Virus record (IMG/VR): IMGVR_UViG_3300044614_002529
Span: 1-53,769 of that record
Length of the DNA stretch: 53,769 nucleotides
Reading direction: 5' to 3' (one strand)
Source of the DNA: a virus
Shown: piece by piece, positions 50,863-53,769 of the stretch
How the letters are laid out: each line of letters begins with the position of its first letter
Numbering within the stretch: the first letter of the stretch is position 1
Program-made: the position numbers and the translations under genes
The notes under the pieces: generated by a model
The model's database searches: none
The model's input: the letters and a program-made list of their open reading frames with translations, nothing else
What the model was told of the DNA's origin: nothing

Positions 50863-53769
50863 TTACGCGCCCTCAAGCGCAGAGATTCGGGAAAGGATGT
50901 CAGTTAAAGAGGCTTTTTGGTGCGCGTTTTCGGCTTCAAGGGTTTCAATGCGCTCCATTGCTTCCTGCAGCGCCTTGACGGCTTTCATGTAGAGCACTGA
51001 GTAGTTCACGCTCTTGGTGACGGTGCCAAGGTCGTTGCCATCTGTGTCGCGGTCAGTTGTTTCATAAACAAGACCAGGAGAAACAAGCTCAATTTCCTGC
51101 GCAATCACGCCAATCTGGGTGTGCGCTCCACCTTGCTTAAGATTGTATTTTCTAACGCGAAGGTTTTTGATGTCATTCCATTGCTCAGACGCATCAACAA
51201 TATTTTCTTTCAGTTTTAAATCAGAAATTGCGCCGTAGCTGTTGTTAGTATTTTGGATGTTTCCGTTTGAGAAGATTATGTATCGCTGGATGGACCCGCT
51301 GTCGCTGAAACCAGACGCAAAGCCGGACCCAGTACCGCCGCCTGCTGCTATATATTGCGTTAAAGCATAATTTGTAAATGTTCCGGCTGTGTTATATGTT
51401 TGCAGGCAACGCTCATTAACAGACTGATAGAATTTATGCCAAACAGATCCTCCATCTGGACTGTAAGTACCAGTTTCTGAGCATTGGATATAACCGTTCT
51501 GTCCAATCCTCATCCGCTCCGTCGGAGAACCAAGGGTAGTGCTATTAGTTCCAAGTGTTAAATCGTACCCAGTGCCGTTGTATCTATAACCAATGTCAAC
51601 GCCGTGAATAGCAGCTCCGTCAAAACCAGCTAGTAATGACGAGGTTATATTTATTGTTGAATATGCAATATTTGCAATAAATGCTTTTTTGTCATAAGCC
51701 GGGTTTCCGGCTGAAACGACTGCGGTCTTTGCTTCTACTTGACCGCCAGCAGCACTAGACGTACCAACTAAGAGCCTGCCGGAGCTGTCGATGCGGGCGC
51801 GTTCGCCGGAATTAGCAAAAAACCTTAAAGCATCACTGGCGTGGTCATACCCAACAATGCCGTAAGAACCTGTACTGCCCTTTGAAAATAAAATATCATT
51901 TGATGCTGTAGAAGCAGCTTGAAACTCCCAATAACTGGTTGCGGCATCAGAACTTTCAAATAATGTTTTAGTAGATGAACCTCCGCGAGCCGCTCCTGAA
52001 ACACTGCCTGATTGAACATGAAGAAGTTTGGCAGGGCTCGTAGTGCCAATCCCTACAAGGCCTCCTGCAGTAATACGTAAGCGCTCGTTGCCGTTTGTTT
52101 TGAATAAGATTGGAAACGCGCCTGTATTTTCAAGGGTCGTATTACCAGTTCCACCGTTATACAACTCAAGAATACCTGCAGCAGAGCCACCACCAATTCC
52201 AGAACCCTGTTGAATTACACCGTTATTTGCAATACCAATTTTTCCATCATTCGTAATCCTCATCCGCTCTGTCGGAGAAGACGCCCCATCCGCAGTAGTG
52301 GAGAACACCAGCCTGCCTGGCATGTCGTTAGCACCAGGGGTGCCGTCTACATACGCTTCGATTGTTGCAGCTTCAACAAATTCTGAGCCGTCATTCCCCT
52401 GGAATGTAATAGCGCCAAGACCATCAGCACTAGAAACACTGACGTTTTGTCCTGTGCTTCCTTTTTGTCTGCCCAATATTACATATGGATAGCCTTCAGC
52501 GCCGCCAACTACTGAAATTCTTCGATTTGTATCATTACCTTCTACTTGAATAGCCGAAGACAATGTTGAGTTAAAGAAGTTAGCACGCGCACTAGACGTG
52601 CCCACTAAGAGCCTGCCGGAGCTGTCGATGCGGGCGCGTTCGGTGTTTGCAGTGTAAAGAGACATTGCCCCTGTGGCTGGGCCAACTCTACAAACGCCGC
52701 TTGAAACTCCAGGCGTGATTATAAAATCAGATGTAGAAGCATCTGTAATATCAAAAGCTGGACTATTGGCAGAAGTAACAATAGATAGCTTAGAGCTAGG
52801 GCTCGTGGTGCCAATTCCCACGTTGCCTGCCGAGGTGATGCGGAGGCGTTCTGAGCCAGCGGTCAACCACTGATGAGTTTGAACGGATGCTCCAGATCTT
52901 GTAACGATGTAAGCATTTTCACCGGTTGAGTTTGCGTCATTGATAGCGCGTAGGCGGAAAGTGCCAGCACCAATGCCGGTGCCAGTTTGCCAAGACCAAT
53001 TCTTTTGATCTGTTGCTTCTCCTGGATCGGTAAAACGCAAATCTGCTAGGGCAGATGTAGAAAGATGTAAAAGTGATGTAGGGCTCGTGGTGCCCACCCC
53101 TACGTTACCTCCTAAAGGGTTAATAGATAGTGGAAATGCCGAATTAGTTCCTGTATCTCTTGTTTGTATCCAAGCATTATATGGAGAAGATGGGTTGGTT
53201 CCGAAATTAAGTTGAACGGCTGAAGTACCCGCTAAAGCAAGCGCGGCTCCAGAGTTAGACGAAAGCGACGGCGCAGTGGACGAATAACTGATTTCAGTTT
53301 TTGCACTGGGCGAGCTGGTCCCTATGCCTAATCTGCCGGAGGAATCAATCCTCATGCGCTCAGCGCTAGTGGCCGAGTCTATAAATCTTAAGCCAAAACT
53401 TCCCAAATACTTGTAATAATTACCGCCAACGTCAGATCCCCATTCGTGCATTGGATATGTGGCATTGTATGCCGACCATATAGTTAGAGTTGGGTTGTAA
53501 ATACCGTTTCCTTGTCTGTTGATAGATACATTTATGTTTGAACCATCAGCATAAAAACGTATATCACCACCTGAAACATCTAATCTTTTTCCTGCACTGG
53601 CCACCCCAACCCCGACATTCCCACTCGCATCAACAAACAATCGCCCAGTGCCATTAGTGCTGATGGCTACTTGGTCTGCGCCGGGTGAGTAAATGCCGGT
53701 GTTGGTGTCACTCAAGAAACTCCATACGGGTGCTGCAGCAGTACCAAGAGAGCCAGCTTCGATTTGACC
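50863..53769 (-). CDS. Tail fibre/spike with C-terminal S74 endosialidase chaperone domain; 5' end beyond window
   Basis: At least 968 residues, open to the window edge (visible N-terminal end GQIEAGSLGTAAAPVWSF), so the true start lies outside. Contains the shared LSDTNTGIYSPGADQVAIS and many shaft repeats (GIGTTSP, ARIDSSGRLLVGTSSA, SPTERMRI). The C-terminal ~125 residues are an intramolecular chaperone (Peptidase_S74): AISDLKLKENIVDASEQWNDI, VRKYNLKQ, QIGVIAQEIELVSPGLV, SVNYSVLYMKAVKALQEAMER, then a heptad coiled coil to the end. The S in ISDLKLKEN is the expected self-cleavage site after trimer folding. Likely a trimeric host-binding fibre. Confidence 0.88.
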   Translation of the reverse strand, partial: GQIEAGSLGTAAAPVWSFLSDTNTGIYSPGADQVAISTNGTGRLFVDASGNVGVGVASAGKRLDVSGGDIRFYADGSNINVSINRQGNGIYNPTLTIWSAYNATYPMHEWGSDVGGNYYKYLGSFGLRFIDSATSAERMRIDSSGRLGIGTSSPSAKTEISYSSTAPSLSSNSGAALALAGTSAVQLNFGTNPSSPYNAWIQTRDTGTNSAFPLSINPLGGNVGVGTTSPTSLLHLSTSALADLRFTDPGEATDQKNWSWQTGTGIGAGTFRLRAINDANSTGENAYIVTRSGASVQTHQWLTAGSERLRITSAGNVGIGTTSPSSKLSIVTSANSPAFDITDASTSDFIITPGVSSGVCRVGPATGAMSLYTANTERARIDSSGRLLVGTSSARANFFNSTLSSAIQVEGNDTNRRISVVGGAEGYPYVILGRQKGSTGQNVSVSSADGLGAITFQGNDGSEFVEAATIEAYVDGTPGANDMPGRLVFSTTADGASSPTERMRITNDGKIGIANNGVIQQGSGIGGGSAAGILELYNGGTGNTTLENTGAFPILFKTNGNERLRITAGGLVGIGTTSPAKLLHVQSGSVSGAARGGSSTKTLFESSDAATSYWEFQAASTASNDILFSKGSTGSYGIVGYDHASDALRFFANSGERARIDSSGRLLVGTSSAAGGQVEAKTAVVSAGNPAYDKKAFIANIAYSTINITSSLLAGFDGAAIHGVDIGYRYNGTGYDLTLGTNSTTLGSPTERMRIGQNGYIQCSETGTYSPDGGSVWHKFYQSVNERCLQTYNTAGTFTNYALTQYIAAGGGTGSGFASGFSDSGSIQRYIIFSNGNIQNTNNSYGAISDLKLKENIVDASEQWNDIKNLRVRKYNLKQGGAHTQIGVIAQEIELVSPGLVYETTDRDTDGNDLGTVTKSVNYSVLYMKAVKALQEAMERIETLEAENAHQKASLTDILSRISALEGA

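Noticed and set aside
1-53769. tRNA genes, CRISPR arrays, integrase or attachment sites
   Set aside because: None was recognised; the repeated units in 47-54 kb are fibre-coding repeats, not CRISPR spacers, and nothing suggests a temperate lifestyle in this window.

Overview
The window is part of the genome of a lytic, contractile-tailed bacteriophage (myovirus) that infects a cyanobacterium. The phage call rests on a large terminase, a baseplate cluster (J-like wedge, gpI-like, gpV/gp5-like spike), a tail hub with cell-wall-degrading domains, several large fibres and a phage-encoded sigma factor. The cyanobacterial host is inferred from small proteins of families almost confined to cyanobacteria and their phages (DUF4278-like, Mo-nitrogenase C-terminal-like, DUF7936-like) and from typical cyanophage auxiliary genes (PhoH, NrdB, a thioredoxin-fold protein).

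Layout. 1-2260, minus strand: ribonucleotide reductase small subunit (cut by the window edge), a DUF4278-like protein, an unknown 183-aa protein, and a possible single-strand-binding protein with an acidic tail. 2269-3983, minus: a Mo-nitro_C-like protein and two tandem glycosyltransferase-like paralogues. 4026-9705, minus: a 1720-aa collar-domain fibre and a small structural protein. 9774-18593, plus: baseplate block (LysM-like, gp6/J-like, gpI-like, spike), then terminase. 18640-20357, plus: thioredoxin-like protein, sigma factor and a DUF3223/HNH-like protein behind their own promoter. 20304-25966, minus: an unknown protein, a 1023-aa hub/lysin, structural proteins and a homing endonuclease. 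26044-27510, plus: a P-loop nucleotide kinase and PhoH. 27467-53769: many large adhesion, fibre and virion proteins, mostly on the minus strand, including a PA14-like protein, a leucine-rich-repeat protein, a paralogous fibre pair, a beta-helix tailspike, and three tandem fibre genes ending in an S74 chaperone domain cut by the window edge.

The strongest unexplained signal is a bipartite motif, CGTTGAAAGC followed 4-5 nt later by a TAGARG-like block. I found 14 copies, 13 of them 20-35 nt upstream of a start codon and nearly all before virion genes. Where two genes diverge (9.7 kb and 27.7 kb), two copies fuse into an almost perfect palindrome. It does not look like the T4 late box TATAAATA. 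I infer that it is this phage's late promoter, probably read by the sigma factor encoded at 18953-19648. A second class, the extended -10 motif TGN-TATRRT, precedes the sigma operon, the SSB-like gene, the glycosyltransferase genes and a small plus-strand gene; it fits host-sigma early promoters. Together they suggest a temporal cascade: host polymerase reads the extended -10 promoters, the phage sigma is made, and the CGTTGAAAGC promoters then switch on virion genes.

Other notable items are an M23 endopeptidase whose signature motifs occur in circularly permuted order inside the hub protein, and a late box followed only about 50 nt later by an intrinsic terminator (a possible small RNA). All function calls come from reading the protein sequences by eye; no database search was possible.
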